Program-made: the position numbers and the translations under genes | Notes under the pieces: model-generated | What the model saw: the letters and a program-made list of their open reading frames with translations, nothing else | Databases searched by the model: none | What the model was told of the DNA's origin: nothing | Shown: piece by piece, positions 1 through 13,300 of the stretch | Layout: each line of letters begins with the position of its first letter | Position numbering within the stretch: position 1 is the stretch's first letter | Assembly: GCF_014898075.1 (NCBI RefSeq) | Contig: NZ_CP062976.1 | Span: forward strand, 434,001-498,000 | DNA from: Neisseria yangbaofengii | GTDB taxonomy: Bacteria; Pseudomonadota; Gammaproteobacteria; Burkholderiales; Neisseriaceae | Direction of reading: 5' to 3' | Length of the DNA: 64,000 bases

Positions 1-2937
1 ATAATCGTCGCGTTCGCGCGCTTCTTCCAATTCCTGCAAGGCGGCAAGGTTGACCGCGCCTAAGGTTTCGATTTGTTGCGTGAGACTGCTGATTTGGTTG
101 TTCAATACATTCGGACGGCCCGCTTCTTTGGACAAGTTTTCCAATTGCGCCAAATCGGCGTTGCGTTCGGTCAGGTTTTGGCGGAAGCGTTTGGCGTTGA
201 TTAGGGCTTCTTGTTGTTGCAGCAACGCGGTTTGGGTGGCAGCCTGAAGCTGCGGCAATTTGGCCTGCAAGGTTTGCTGGCGGGCATATTGTTCGCGGCC
301 TTGCGCTTGGGTTTGGTTCAAGGTTTCCTGCAACACGGCGTATTCTTTGTCGAGTGTTTGTACGGCTTCGCTCAATTCGTCGAGTTTAATATGCTGCCCG
401 TCATTCCGCATTTCGGTTTCGTAAGCCAGAGCCAATTCCTGCTGGCGTTCCTGTAAATCCAAGATTTGTTCGTCTAAACGCGTAAGTTGCTGTTGCAGAT
501 TGTGTTTTTGCTGTTGCAGCTTGTGTGCGGCCACTTCGGCCAAACCGTAGCGGCGGTTTGCTTCGAGCAAGGCAAGCTGCGCCTGTTTCAGACGGCCTTG
601 CTGGGTTTGGCGGTCGGCGGAAAGCTTGTGCTGCTGGTGTTCCAATTCGGCAACGGCTTCGAGCAGGGTGGCGATGTCGTCTTCGAGGCCGTCTGAAGAC
701 CGGCTCAGAATGATTTGCTCTTCTTCAAGCTGTGCCAATTCCTGCGTGATGTGTTCGCGGCGGATTTGGCCTTGGTTGGTGCGAGCCAACAATTCGGCGG
801 CATGCTGTTGCGCTTGGTGGTATTGCAGGGTGTGCTGTTTTTGCTGTCGGGTCAGGTTTTTGTGATGGTTTTCAGCGGCTTGCAAGGCAGCCTGTGCTTG
901 GTTACGGGTTTGTTCGGCAGCGGCCAGTTTCGGTGCGGTGCGGGCAAGCTCGGCAGTGAGTTCGTCCAAACGGGCTTTTTGTGCAATCAGGTTTTCCTGT
1001 GCGGGCTTGGCATAAAGCAGTACGCTGATTTTATCGACCTGATGGCCTTCGGGCGTGAGCCAGATTTGCCGGCCGATCAAATCGTTTTGGTGGGCAAGGG
1101 CGTATTCCAAATTCGGGGCGCACAATACGCCGTCGAGCCAATGATGCAAGGCCGTCTGAAAAGGCGGCCGGGCGTGGATTTGGTTCAACAAAGCTTGCGT
1201 AGGCAGTGATTTTTTTAAGCCGCCGCTGAGTTTTTCATTCAACCATGCGGCCTGATTGTCCGGCAGGGGCAAAGGCGGACTGAAGGAATCGGGTACGGCG
1301 CGTGCATGCAGGCGTTCGGCCAGTACCACACTCAAGGCATGTTGCCAGTCGCCCGGTGCACTGATGTGTTGCCACAGTTGCGGCGCAGTGCCGTGCGCGG
1401 TGGCTTGCCAAAAGTCGGCGGCTTCCTGGGGTTGCGCCAATAATTGCGACAAAGCCTGCTGCTGGGCTTGCAGGGTAATGTGTTGCTGCTGCAAGGCTTG
1501 GAAATGATTTGAGGCCGTCTGAAAACCATCGCGCAGGGTGGTTAATTGTTCTTCGGCGCTAAGGATTTGTTCTTCGTAATGCTCTTGCTGGCTTTGCAAT
1601 AAGGCGGCTTGCTCTTGTGCGGCGGCGGTTTCGCTGCCGTCGGGCAGGTTCAGGGCTTGGCTTTCATGTTTCAGACGGCCTTTACGGGCTTCGTGCTGCT
1701 GCACGGTTTGTTTGGCGTGGGCAAGCTGTTGCTGTTTTAAAGCCAATTCGCGTTTGATGCGGCCGGTTTCGTCTTGTTGGGTTTGGTAGGCGGCATTGAG
1801 TGCAGTTTGGGTTTCTTCCAATTCGGGCAGCCGGGTTTCGTGTCCGGCTACTTGCATGGCGAGTTCTGCCAGTTCGATTTGTTTTTCCTCGTTTTGAATG
1901 TCGGTGTCTTCAAGCAGGGCGCGGATTTGCTGCTGCTCTTGGTGGATGCGCTGCAATTGCGCCTGCGCGGCTTGGCGGTCGCGTTCGATACGCTGGTTCA
2001 GGCTGCGTTGGTGGCGCATTTGTTCTTCCAAGCGTGCAATCTGCTCGCGCAACACGCCGCGTCGGTTGCTCAAACCATGCATGCTTTGCTGTTGTGCTTG
2101 TTCGTCAGCTTGCAGTGCGTGTACTTCGTCCATCAAGGTTTGGATTTGCGCGGCGGTTTCATTCTGTTGCGCTTGCAGCGATTGGTGTTGTGCGGTGGCC
2201 TTGTCGGCTGTGGCAAGCGATTGCTGCCATTGGGTGTAGTCGAGCAAATCCTGCTGCCGGTCAAGTTGGGCGGTAAGGGCTTTGTAGCGCTCGGCGGTTT
2301 CTGCCTGTTTTTCCAGTTTTTCGACCTGGCGTGCCAATTCGCTTTGCAAGTCGCTTAAGCGCTGCAAATGTTCGCGCGTGTCTTTCAGACGGCCTTCGGT
2401 CTCTTTGCGGCGCTCTTTATATTTGGATACGCCTGCCGCTTCTTCGATATAGGCACGCAATTCTTCCGGACGCGCTTCGATAATGCGTGAAATCATGCCT
2501 TGTTCGATCACGGCATAACCGCGCGCGCCTACGCCGGTACCTAAGAATAAATCGGTAATGTCGCGGCGGCGAACGACTTGGTTGTTGATGTAATAAGTGG
2601 AATCGCCTTGGCGGGTAAGCTGGCGTTTGATGCTGACTTCGGTATATTGTCCCCACGCGCCTTGCAGGGTGTGATCGTTGTTGTCAAACACCAATTCCAC
2701 CGAAGCGCGCGGCGCAGGGCGGCGGGTGGCTGCACCGTTGAAAATTACGTCCTGCATGCTTTCGCCGCGCAATTGTTTGGCGGAGGCCTCCCCCAATACC
2801 CAGCGCACGGCATCAATCACATTTGATTTACCGCAGCCGTTGGGGCCAATCACGGCAACCAACTGCCCCGGCACATGAATGGTGGTCGGGTCGGTGAAAG
2901 ATTTGAAGCCGGAGAGTTTGATATGGGTCAGGCGCAT
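1..2937 (-). CDS. smc: Chromosome segregation ATPase SMC (C-terminus outside window)
   Basis: The frame is open from the ATG at 2937 down to base 1 (979 codons; the family is usually about 1160), so only the distal coiled coil and the C-terminal ATPase half with signature motif and Walker B are missing. The N-terminal head begins MRLTHIKLSGFKSF and carries Walker A GPNGCGKS at residues 31-38, followed by the Q-loop region and the RGYAVIEQGMISRI segment typical of SMC. Beyond about residue 170 it is rich in Q, E, L and A, as expected for the long coiled coil around the hinge. SMC works as a dimer with ScpA/ScpB to compact and segregate the chromosome. At least five DUS copies (about 685, 1150, 1512, 1671, 2383) lie inside the coding sequence, showing that coiled-coil regions tolerate them. 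It diverges from the OmpA-like gene across a 509-bp gap. Confidence 0.95.
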   Translation of the reverse strand, partial: MRLTHIKLSGFKSFTDPTTIHVPGQLVAVIGPNGCGKSNVIDAVRWVLGEASAKQLRGESMQDVIFNGAATRRPAPRASVELVFDNNDHTLQGAWGQYTEVSIKRQLTRQGDSTYYINNQVVRRRDITDLFLGTGVGARGYAVIEQGMISRIIEARPEELRAYIEEAAGVSKYKERRKETEGRLKDTREHLQRLSDLQSELARQVEKLEKQAETAERYKALTAQLDRQQDLLDYTQWQQSLATADKATAQHQSLQAQQNETAAQIQTLMDEVHALQADEQAQQQSMHGLSNRRGVLREQIARLEEQMRHQRSLNQRIERDRQAAQAQLQRIHQEQQQIRALLEDTDIQNEEKQIELAELAMQVAGHETRLPELEETQTALNAAYQTQQDETGRIKRELALKQQQLAHAKQTVQQHEARKGRLKHESQALNLPDGSETAAAQEQAALLQSQQEHYEEQILSAEEQLTTLRDGFQTASNHFQALQQQHITLQAQQQALSQLLAQPQEAADFWQATAHGTAPQLWQHISAPGDWQHALSVVLAERLHARAVPDSFSPPLPLPDNQAAWLNEKLSGGLKKSLPTQALLNQIHARPPFQTALHHWLDGVLCAPNLEYALAHQNDLIGRQIWLTPEGHQVDKISVLLYAKPAQENLIAQKARLDELTAELARTAPKLAAAEQTRNQAQAALQAAENHHKNLTRQQKQHTLQYHQAQQHAAELLARTNQGQIRREHITQELAQLEEEQIILSRSSDGLEDDIATLLEAVAELEHQQHKLSADRQTQQGRLKQAQLALLEANRRYGLAEVAAHKLQQQKHNLQQQLTRLDEQILDLQERQQELALAYETEMRNDGQHIKLDELSEAVQTLDKEYAVLQETLNQTQAQGREQYARQQTLQAKLPQLQAATQTALLQQQEALINAKRFRQNLTERNADLAQLENLSKEAGRPNVLNNQISSLTQQIETLGAVNLAALQELEEARERDDY

Positions 2938-3446
2938 GATTTTCTTAGAAAGCGGGTAAAAGTAAAGGCGGTATTTTAACGGAAATCAACCAAAGTTTTG
3001 CAGGTTTGTTTTGCAGGTTTTGAGAAATTAAATGCTCTAAAGAATAAAATTTGCCAGGTTTATATTTAATTGGCATGGTGTTGTTTAAACGCTGCAAATT
3101 CAATGGCAAGAGCAGAATGATTATGCTGAATGATTATTCGGAATTCTAATAAAATATTATAAAACAATAATTTATAATATCAGTTGAATTGTTAAATAAT
3201 GTGTCGGAATGATAATGCCAAGTTGGTATTCAATACCTGTCGTCTGATTAATTTACCGTTAATATCCAATAAAAATATTACTCAGTTGAAGCGTATATCA
3301 TTATGGCATGAGAGTTAGTATCGGATGAGTATTGGCAGCTTGTTATGACCGATAAATAATAATTCATTTGCGGCCTTAGTGATGTATTTATGCGCCGTTT
3401 TAAAAATTTAAACCATTATAATCAAATAAATAGGAGCTTAATTAAA
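2938..3446. other. AT-rich intergenic region between smc and the OmpA-like gene
   Basis: About 510 bp, strongly AT-rich, between two divergent genes. It must hold both promoters. I see several TATAAT-like hexamers but no unambiguous -35/-10 pair, no DUS, no tRNA and no convincing ORF. An in-frame ATG at 3390 exists upstream of the lipoprotein gene but lacks the ribosome binding site and signal peptide arrangement of the start at 3447. Confidence 0.6.
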
Positions 3447-4343
3447 ATGCTGAAGTTTCGTAGCTTGTTATGGGGGATGTTGCCGGTGGCCATGTTGGTT
3501 GGTTGCGCGCATCAACAAAAAGAAACGTGGGTTGATACAACGGAAACCGTTTACAGCACCGATGTGCCGGAAGGCCGCTCTTCTGTGGTGTTCTACCGTC
3601 AAGCCAATGCTTTGGAAGGTTCTACCGTTAATATTTATGTAAACGGTGAATATTCGGGTTCTTTGCAGCCTAATGCTTACCGCCAAGAATTGATTTGTGC
3701 GCAAAACCAAAAATTCTTTGCTGATTTTACCCGCCAAGACGCAGCATACTATAAAAAAGCCAATTCAGGCGATTACTATAACCTGCCTGAATCTACGGTT
3801 TCTTTCTTTAAAGTTGTCGATAACGGCAGCGGCCAACCTGTTTTGCAAAGCGTAACACCTGAACAAGCTGAAGCGGAAATGAAAGGTGTAAAACGTCAAA
3901 ATCATACATTATCCCGTGTCGTCAGCCCTGCCAAATGTGCGCAAGTGCTGAAAAAATACAATTTAGAAGCCTCTGCCCTGTTTAAATTTGACCGTGCCGA
4001 CTATAAAGACATGTTGGAAAAAGGTAAACAGGAAATCGCTGCCGTATCTGCAGATATCCGTGAAAACAAAGCCAAAGTAAACAGCATTGAAGTTATCGGC
4101 CATACTGACCCTGAAGGTAAACCGGCTTATAACCAAGGCTTGTCTGTTCGTCGCGCGGAGACTGTAAAACGTGCACTGGGGGAAAGTGGCTTGGATACTA
4201 ATCTGATTTCTGCCCAAGGCCGCGGTGCGCAAGAATTGCTGATTAACGATTGCCGCAAACGTTTCCCTGCAAACGCCAAGGCTCGTAAGGAATGTGACCA
4301 ACCTAACCGTCGTGTGGAAATCATTCTGCACGGTGAGAAATAA
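3447..4343 (+). CDS. OmpA-family lipoprotein, probable partner of the giant adhesin
   Basis: A 298-residue protein. I chose the ATG at 3447 because TAGGAG lies about 10 nt upstream and translation then begins with a lipoprotein signal peptide ending in the lipobox LVGC (Cys20); the in-frame ATG at 3390 would put 19 polar residues ahead of it. The C-terminal third (from about residue 180) is an OmpA/MotB-like peptidoglycan-binding domain with FKFD, GHTDPEG, LSVRRAETV and a final NRRVEI motif. It probably anchors in the outer membrane and binds peptidoglycan. The adhesin gene starts only 22 bp downstream, so the two are likely co-transcribed. OmpA-like partners commonly accompany Bap/Lap-type type I secreted adhesins; the pairing here is inferred from position. 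Confidence 0.85.
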   Translation: MLKFRSLLWGMLPVAMLVGCAHQQKETWVDTTETVYSTDVPEGRSSVVFYRQANALEGSTVNIYVNGEYSGSLQPNAYRQELICAQNQKFFADFTRQDAAYYKKANSGDYYNLPESTVSFFKVVDNGSGQPVLQSVTPEQAEAEMKGVKRQNHTLSRVVSPAKCAQVLKKYNLEASALFKFDRADYKDMLEKGKQEIAAVSADIRENKAKVNSIEVIGHTDPEGKPAYNQGLSVRRAETVKRALGESGLDTNLISAQGRGAQELLINDCRKRFPANAKARKECDQPNRRVEIILHGEK

Positions 4344-4365
4344 TTAACAATAAAAGGTACTTAAA

Positions 4366-7300
4366 ATGTCTAAAAACATTACGTTAAAAATCAACAACGC
4401 TAAAGAAACCGTCGAAACAGTTCAATTTCAGACGGCATCCGGCGAGGTGTTGCGCATTCCCGCTCAAGCCAAGGTGAACTATCAGTTTATCGATGATGCG
4501 ACTCAATTTGGTCCTGAAAACATTATGACCAAACGTGTCGGCGATAACTTGGAAGTGGCTTTTGAAGGTTCTGACATCAGCAATCCTGACCTGATTATCG
4601 AAGGCTACTACTCAAGCGAAACCGATGCTTCTAAGAGCAGTCTGTTGATCGGCCAGCACGAAAACGGCGGTATGTATCCATACGTTCCGGAGAGTGCTGA
4701 ACCTGCTGATGCCGTTACTATGCTGGCTGAAGAGGTTGAGGCAGGCCAAGCTTTGGGTGGTGAAATCATCAACAGCCTGTGGGCGCCAAATCCTTTGTGG
4801 TTGCTGGCATTGTTGCCGTTGGGTGCGGCAGCTGCGGTATTGGCTAAAAATGATGACGATGATAAAGACAATAAAGCGTTTATTACCGTTGATGCGCCTA
4901 ATGATCCTTCTAATGCCAAGCCTACCATTGCCGGTACCGTTGATGATGTGGAGCCGGGTCAAGTCGTAACCTTGACCATTACTGATTCTAATGGCAACAC
5001 TCAAATCGTAACCACTACTGTGCAAGAAGACAGTACTTATTCGGTTGAAGTACCGAATGAGTTGCCTGATGGCCCGTATCGCGTTGAAGCTGTTGTAGCG
5101 GATAAAGCAGGCAATGTTGCCAAAGCAAGTGACTCAAGCGTCATTGACGCAGTTGTATTGCTGACCGTAGATGCACCGGATGAAGTCTCAAACGACAATA
5201 CGCCTTTGATTACCGGCACTTCTGATGCCATCGGTCAAATCGTTACTTTGACGATTACGGATTCCGAAGGTGTTACGCATACCCTGACTGCGCCGGTAAA
5301 TGAAGAAGGTGAATACTTTATCGAGGTGCCTGATGAGTTGCCTGATGGTAAATACACTGTTGAAGCAAAGGTATCCAATACTGATGGTAAAACAGCTGCG
5401 GCAACAGACGAAGGCACCATCGACACGACTGCCACGATTACCGTAGATGCACCGGATGGTACATCTAACGACAATACGCCAACGATCGTGGGTACAACTG
5501 ATGCAGAAGATGGCCAAGTTGTTACGCTGACAATTACTGATTCAAAAGGCCAAGTTCAAACTGTTACTGCTGAAGTGAAAGATGGTAAATATAGTGTTGA
5601 AGTGCCTAATGAACTGGCAGATGGTGAATATACCGTTACAGCTAAGGTAACCGATAAAGTTGGTAACCCAAGTAATATTGCCGAAGACAAAGGCGATATT
5701 GATACAACTGCCGCGATTACCGTTAATGCACCGGATTTGACTACAGATAATTCGCCAACAGTTACCGGTACGACTACTGATGTTGAAGAAGGTCAAATTG
5801 TGACCGTTACAGTGACAGATTCTGAAGGTAATGTAGTTCAAACATTGACTACTACGGTAAAAGCCGATGGCACTTACAGCGTAGACGTACCATTGCGCGC
5901 TCCACTTTTAGATGGCAAATACACTGTGGAAGCACAGGTTACAGATAAAGTAGGTAATTCTGCTAAAGCTGTTGATGATATGCCGATGGTGATCGACACG
6001 ACGGCACCGGTGATTACCGTAGACGTACCGGAAGCCGGCAACGACACCACCCCAACCGTTACCGGCACCACAGACGCGCCGGAAGGCACGGTGGTGACCG
6101 TAACCGTGACCGACGCCAACGGCGGCACCCAAGTGGTGACCACCACCGTTAAAGGCGACGGCAGCTTCGAGGTGGAAGTACCGAACGAATTGCCGGAAGG
6201 TCCGGTTAAAGTGACCGCCGAAGTGGAAGACCCGGCCGGCAACAAAGGCCAGGCCAGCGACGAAGGCACCATCGACACGACGGCACCGGTGATTACCGTA
6301 GACGTACCGGAAGCCGGCAACGACACCACCCCAACCGTTACCGGCACCACAGACGCGCCGGAAGGCACGGTGGTGACCGTAACCGTGACCGACGCCAACG
6401 GCGGCACCCAAGTGGTGACCACCACCGTTAAAGGCGACGGCAGCTTCGAGGTGGAAGTACCGAACGAATTGCCGGAAGGTCCGGTTAAAGTGACCGCCGA
6501 AGTGGAAGACCCGGCCGGCAACAAAGGCCAGGCCAGCGACGAAGGCACCATCGACACGACGGCACCGGTGATTACCGTAGACGTACCGGAAGCCGGCAAC
6601 GACACCACCCCAACCGTTACCGGCACCACAGACGCGCCGGAAGGCACGGTGGTGACCGTAACCGTGACCGACGCCAACGGCGGCACCCAAGTGGTGACCA
6701 CCACCGTTAAAGGCGACGGCAGCTTCGAGGTAGAAGTACCGAACGAATTGCCGGAAGGTCCGGTTAAAGTGACCGCCGAAGTGGAAGACCCGGCCGGCAA
6801 CAAAGGCCAGGCCAGCGACGAAGGCACCATCGACACGACGGCACCGGTGATTACCGTAGACGTACCGGAAGCCGGCAACGACACCACCCCAACCGTTACC
6901 GGCACCACAGACGCGCCGGAAGGCACGGTGGTGACCGTAACCGTGACCGACGCCAACGGCGGCACCCAAGTGGTGACCACCACCGTTAAAGGCGACGGCA
7001 GCTTCGAGGTAGAAGTACCGAACGAATTGCCGGAAGGTCCGGTTAAAGTGACCGCCGAAGTGGAAGACCCGGCCGGCAACAAAGGCCAGGCCAGCGACGA
7101 AGGCACCATCGACACGACGGCACCGGTGATTACCGTAGACGTACCGGAAGCCGGCAACGACACCACCCCAACCGTTACCGGCACCACAGACGCGCCGGAA
7201 GGCACGGTGGTGACCGTAACCGTGACCGACGCCAACGGCGGCACCCAAGTGGTGACCACCACCGTTAAAGGCGACGGCAGCTTCGAGGTGGAAGTACCGA

Positions 7301-10300
7301 ACGAATTGCCGGAAGGTCCGGTTAAAGTGACCGCCGAAGTGGAAGACCCGGCCGGCAACAAAGGCCAGGCCAGCGACGAAGGCACCATCGACACGACGGC
7401 ACCGGTGATTACCGTAGACGTACCGGAAGCCGGCAACGACACCACCCCAACCGTTACCGGCACCACAGACGCGCCGGAAGGCACGGTGGTGACCGTAACC
7501 GTGACCGACGCCAACGGCGGCACCCAAGTGGTGACCACCACCGTTAAAGGCGACGGCAGCTTCGAGGTAGAAGTACCGAACGAATTGCCGGAAGGTCCGG
7601 TTAAAGTGACCGCCGAAGTGGAAGACCCGGCCGGCAACAAAGGCCAGGCCAGCGACGAAGGCACCATCGACACGACGGCACCGGTGATTACCGTAGACGT
7701 ACCGGAAGCCGGCAACGACACCACCCCAACCGTTACCGGCACCACAGACGCGCCGGAAGGCACGGTAGTGACCGTAACCGTGACCGACGCCAACGGCGGC
7801 ACCCAAGTGGTGACCACCACCGTTAAAGGCGACGGCAGCTTCGAGGTAGAAGTACCGAACGAATTGCCGGAAGGTCCGGTTAAAGTGACCGCCGAAGTGG
7901 AAGACCCGGCCGGCAACAAAGGCCAGGCCAGCGACGAAGGCACCATCGACACGACGGCACCGGTGATTACCGTAGACGTACCGGAAGCCGGCAACGACAC
8001 CACCCCAACCGTTACCGGCACCACAGACGCGCCGGAAGGCACGGTAGTGACCGTAACCGTGACCGACGCCAACGGCGGCACCCAAGTGGTGACCACCACC
8101 GTTAAAGGCGACGGCAGCTTCGAGGTGGAAGTACCGAACGAATTGCCGGAAGGTCCGGTTAAAGTGACCGCCGAAGTGGAAGACCCGGCCGGCAACAAAG
8201 GCCAGGCCAGCGACGAAGGCACCATCGACACGACGGCACCGGTGATTACCGTAGACGTACCGGAAGCCGGCAACGACACCACCCCAACCGTTACCGGCAC
8301 CACAGACGCGCCGGAAGGCACGGTAGTGACCGTAACCGTGACCGACGCCAACGGCGGCACCCAAGTGGTGACCACCACCGTTAAAGGCGACGGCAGCTTC
8401 GAGGTAGAAGTACCGAACGAATTGCCGGAAGGTCCGGTTAAAGTGACCGCCGAAGTGGAAGACCCGGCCGGCAACAAAGGCCAGGCCAGCGACGAAGGCA
8501 CCATCGACACGACGGCACCGGTGATTACCGTAGACGTACCGGAAGCCGGCAACGACACCACCCCAACCGTTACCGGCACCACAGACGCGCCGGAAGGCAC
8601 GGTAGTGACCGTAACCGTGACCGACGCCAACGGCGGCACCCAAGTGGTGACCACCACCGTTAAAGGCGACGGCAGCTTCGAGGTAGAAGTACCGAACGAA
8701 TTGCCGGAAGGTCCGGTTAAAGTGACCGCCGAAGTGGAAGACCCGGCCGGCAACAAAGGCCAGGCCAGCGACGAAGGCACCATCGACACGACGGCACCGG
8801 TGATTACCGTAGACGTACCGGAAGCCGGCAACGACACCACCCCAACCGTTACCGGCACCACAGACGCGCCGGAAGGCACGGTGGTGACCGTAACCGTGAC
8901 CGACGCCAACGGCGGCACCCAAGTGGTGACCACCACCGTTAAAGGCGACGGCAGCTTCGAGGTAGAAGTACCGAACGAATTGCCGGAAGGTCCGGTTAAA
9001 GTGACCGCCGAAGTGGAAGACCCGGCCGGCAACAAAGGCCAGGCCAGCGACGAAGGCACCATCGACACGACGGCACCGGTGATTACCGTAGACGTACCGG
9101 AAGCCGGCAACGACACCACCCCAACCGTTACCGGCACCACAGACGCGCCGGAAGGCACGGTAGTGACCGTAACCGTGACCGACGCCAACGGCGGCACCCA
9201 AGTGGTGACCACCACCGTTAAAGGCGACGGCAGCTTCGAGGTAGAAGTACCGAACGAATTGCCGGAAGGTCCGGTTAAAGTGACCGCCGAAGTGGAAGAC
9301 CCGGCCGGCAACAAAGGCCAGGCCAGCGACGAAGGCACCATCGACACGACGGCACCGGTGATTACCGTAGACGTACCGGAAGCCGGCAACGACACCACCC
9401 CAACCGTTACCGGCACCACAGACGCGCCGGAAGGCACGGTAGTGACCGTAACCGTGACCGACGCCAACGGCGGCACCCAAGTGGTGACCACCACCGTTAA
9501 AGGCGACGGCAGCTTCGAGGTAGAAGTACCGAACGAATTGCCGGAAGGTCCGGTTAAAGTGACCGCCGAAGTGGAAGACCCGGCCGGCAACAAAGGCCAG
9601 GCCAGCGACGAAGGCACCATCGACACGACGGCACCGGTGATTACCGTAGACGTACCGGAAGCCGGCAACGACACCACCCCAACCGTTACCGGCACCACAG
9701 ACGCGCCGGAAGGCACGGTAGTGACCGTAACCGTGACCGACGCCAACGGCGGCACCCAAGTGGTGACCACCACCGTTAAAGGCGACGGCAGCTTCGAGGT
9801 AGAAGTACCGAACGAATTGCCGGAAGGTCCGGTTAAAGTGACCGCCGAAGTGGAAGACCCGGCCGGCAACAAAGGCCAGGCCAGCGACGAAGGCACCATC
9901 GACACGACGGCACCGGTGATTACCGTAGACGTACCGGAAGCCGGCAACGACACCACCCCAACCGTTACCGGCACCACAGACGCGCCGGAAGGCACGGTGG
10001 TGACCGTAACCGTGACCGACGCCAACGGCGGCACCCAAGTGGTGACCACCACCGTTAAAGGCGACGGCAGCTTCGAGGTAGAAGTACCGAACGAATTGCC
10101 GGAAGGTCCGGTTAAAGTGACCGCCGAAGTGGAAGACCCGGCCGGCAACAAAGGCCAGGCCAGCGACGAAGGCACCATCGACACGACGGCACCGGTGATT
10201 ACCGTAGACGTACCGGAAGCCGGCAACGACACCACCCCAACCGTTACCGGCACCACAGACGCGCCGGAAGGCACGGTAGTGACCGTAACCGTGACCGACG

Positions 10301-13300
10301 CCAACGGCGGCACCCAAGTGGTGACCACCACCGTTAAAGGCGACGGCAGCTTCGAGGTGGAAGTACCGAACGAATTGCCGGAAGGTCCGGTTAAAGTGAC
10401 CGCCGAAGTGGAAGACCCGGCCGGCAACAAAGGCCAGGCCAGCGACGAAGGCACCATCGACACGACGGCACCGGTGATTACCGTAGACGTACCGGAAGCC
10501 GGCAACGACACCACCCCAACCGTTACCGGCACCACAGACGCGCCGGAAGGCACGGTAGTGACCGTAACCGTGACCGACGCCAACGGCGGCACCCAAGTGG
10601 TGACCACCACCGTTAAAGGCGACGGCAGCTTCGAGGTAGAAGTACCGAACGAATTGCCGGAAGGTCCGGTTAAAGTGACCGCCGAAGTGGAAGACCCGGC
10701 CGGCAACAAAGGCCAGGCCAGCGACGAAGGCACCATCGACACGACGGCACCGGTGATTACCGTAGACGTACCGGAAGCCGGCAACGACACCACCCCAACC
10801 GTTACCGGCACCACAGACGCGCCGGAAGGCACGGTGGTGACCGTAACCGTGACCGACGCCAACGGCGGCACCCAAGTGGTGACCACCACCGTTAAAGGCG
10901 ACGGCAGCTTCGAGGTGGAAGTACCGAACGAATTGCCGGAAGGTCCGGTTAAAGTGACCGCCGAAGTGGAAGACCCGGCCGGCAACAAAGGCCAGGCCAG
11001 CGACGAAGGCACCATCGACACGACGGCACCGGTGATTACCGTAGACGTACCGGAAGCCGGCAACGACACCACCCCAACCGTTACCGGCACCACAGACGCG
11101 CCGGAAGGCACGGTGGTGACCGTAACCGTGACCGACGCCAACGGCGGCACCCAAGTGGTGACCACCACCGTTAAAGGCGACGGCAGCTTCGAGGTGGAAG
11201 TACCGAACGAATTGCCGGAAGGTCCGGTTAAAGTGACCGCCGAAGTGGAAGACCCGGCCGGCAACAAAGGCCAGGCCAGCGACGAAGGCACCATCGACAC
11301 GACGGCACCGGTGATTACCGTAGACGTACCGGAAGCCGGCAACGACACCACCCCAACCGTTACCGGCACCACAGACGCGCCGGAAGGCACGGTGGTGACC
11401 GTAACCGTGACCGACGCCAACGGCGGCACCCAAGTGGTGACCACCACCGTTAAAGGCGACGGCAGCTTCGAGGTAGAAGTACCGAACGAATTGCCGGAAG
11501 GTCCGGTTAAAGTGACCGCCGAAGTGGAAGACCCGGCCGGCAACAAAGGCCAGGCCAGCGACGAAGGCACCATCGACACGACGGCACCGGTGATTACCGT
11601 AGACGTACCGGAAGCCGGCAACGACACCACCCCAACCGTTACCGGCACCACAGACGCGCCGGAAGGCACGGTGGTGACCGTAACCGTGACCGACGCCAAC
11701 GGCGGCACCCAAGTGGTGACCACCACCGTTAAAGGCGACGGCAGCTTCGAGGTAGAAGTACCGAACGAATTGCCGGAAGGTCCGGTTAAAGTGACCGCCG
11801 AAGTGGAAGACCCGGCCGGCAACAAAGGCCAGGCCAGCGACGAAGGCACCATCGACACGACGGCACCGGTGATTACCGTAGACGTACCGGAAGCCGGCAA
11901 CGACACCACCCCAACCGTTACCGGCACCACAGACGCGCCGGAAGGCACGGTAGTGACCGTAACCGTGACCGACGCCAACGGCGGCACCCAAGTGGTGACC
12001 ACCACCGTTAAAGGCGACGGCAGCTTCGAGGTAGAAGTACCGAACGAATTGCCGGAAGGTCCGGTTAAAGTGACCGCCGAAGTGGAAGACCCGGCCGGCA
12101 ACAAAGGCCAGGCCAGCGACGAAGGCACCATCGACACGACGGCACCGGTGATTACCGTAGACGTACCGGAAGCCGGCAACGACACCACCCCAACCGTTAC
12201 CGGCACCACAGACGCGCCGGAAGGCACGGTAGTGACCGTAACCGTGACCGACGCCAACGGCGGCACCCAAGTGGTGACCACCACCGTTAAAGGCGACGGC
12301 AGCTTCGAGGTAGAAGTACCGAACGAATTGCCGGAAGGTCCGGTTAAAGTGACCGCCGAAGTGGAAGACCCGGCCGGCAACAAAGGCCAGGCCAGCGACG
12401 AAGGCACCATCGACACGACGGCCGAGATTACCGTAGAAGCACCGGATTTGAGTAATGACAACACACCTTTAATTACCGGTACGACTACTGACGTGGAAGA
12501 AGGCCAAGTGGTGACATTGACCATTACCGATGCCAACTGTAAAGCTCAAGTGGTGACTACTACGGTGAAAGCAGACGGCACCTATGAAGTAGAAGTGCCG
12601 AACGGATTGCCGGATGGTAACTACACGGTAGATGCCAAAGTGACCGACAAAGCCGGTAACGAAGCAGTGGCCCGTGATGACAACGATGGTAAAGGTAACG
12701 TAATCGACACGACTGCACCGAATGTTGTGGCTGAAGACAATGCTGTTAAGGAAGCTTCGGCGGAGGTTGTAACTGGTGTGATTAAAGTAACAGATCAATC
12801 TGTTGCCAGCATTACTGTCGGCGGTAAAGATGTGATGAATGCAAGCGAAAGCAACTCTGTTGTGATTACAACCAAACTGGGTACTTTGGCCATCACAGGT
12901 TATGATGCCGTTAAAGGCGAAGTGTCTTATCGCTACACCGAAAATGGTAAAGCGGAAGATCACAGTGCAGGTGATGATTCTGTGAAAGACAGCTTCTTGG
13001 TTGTGGTGCGCGATGCTGCAGGTAATACAGCGATGGACAGCCTAGATATCCAAATTACCGATACTGCTCCGGTTGCAGTGGATGATGTCAACAGCATCAC
13101 CGAAACAGGTAGCTATGTGAGTGGTAATGTGATGGATAACGACAGTCTGGGTGCGGATACGCCTGTATCTGTGACAGTAGATCACAACGTAGGCCAATAC
13201 GGTTTACTGACGATGGGTGCCAATGGTGAATACACTTACACCTTGAATCCGAATAGCCCGGTAGTTAAGGCCTTGAATACCGGTGATACGTTGCAAGAGA

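Noticed and set aside
5874-12536. Very long antisense open frames (over 2100 codons) opposite the adhesin repeats
   Set aside because: They follow from a 279-bp, frame-preserving repeat unit that happens to lack stops on the other strand; there is no signal peptide, start context or domain.
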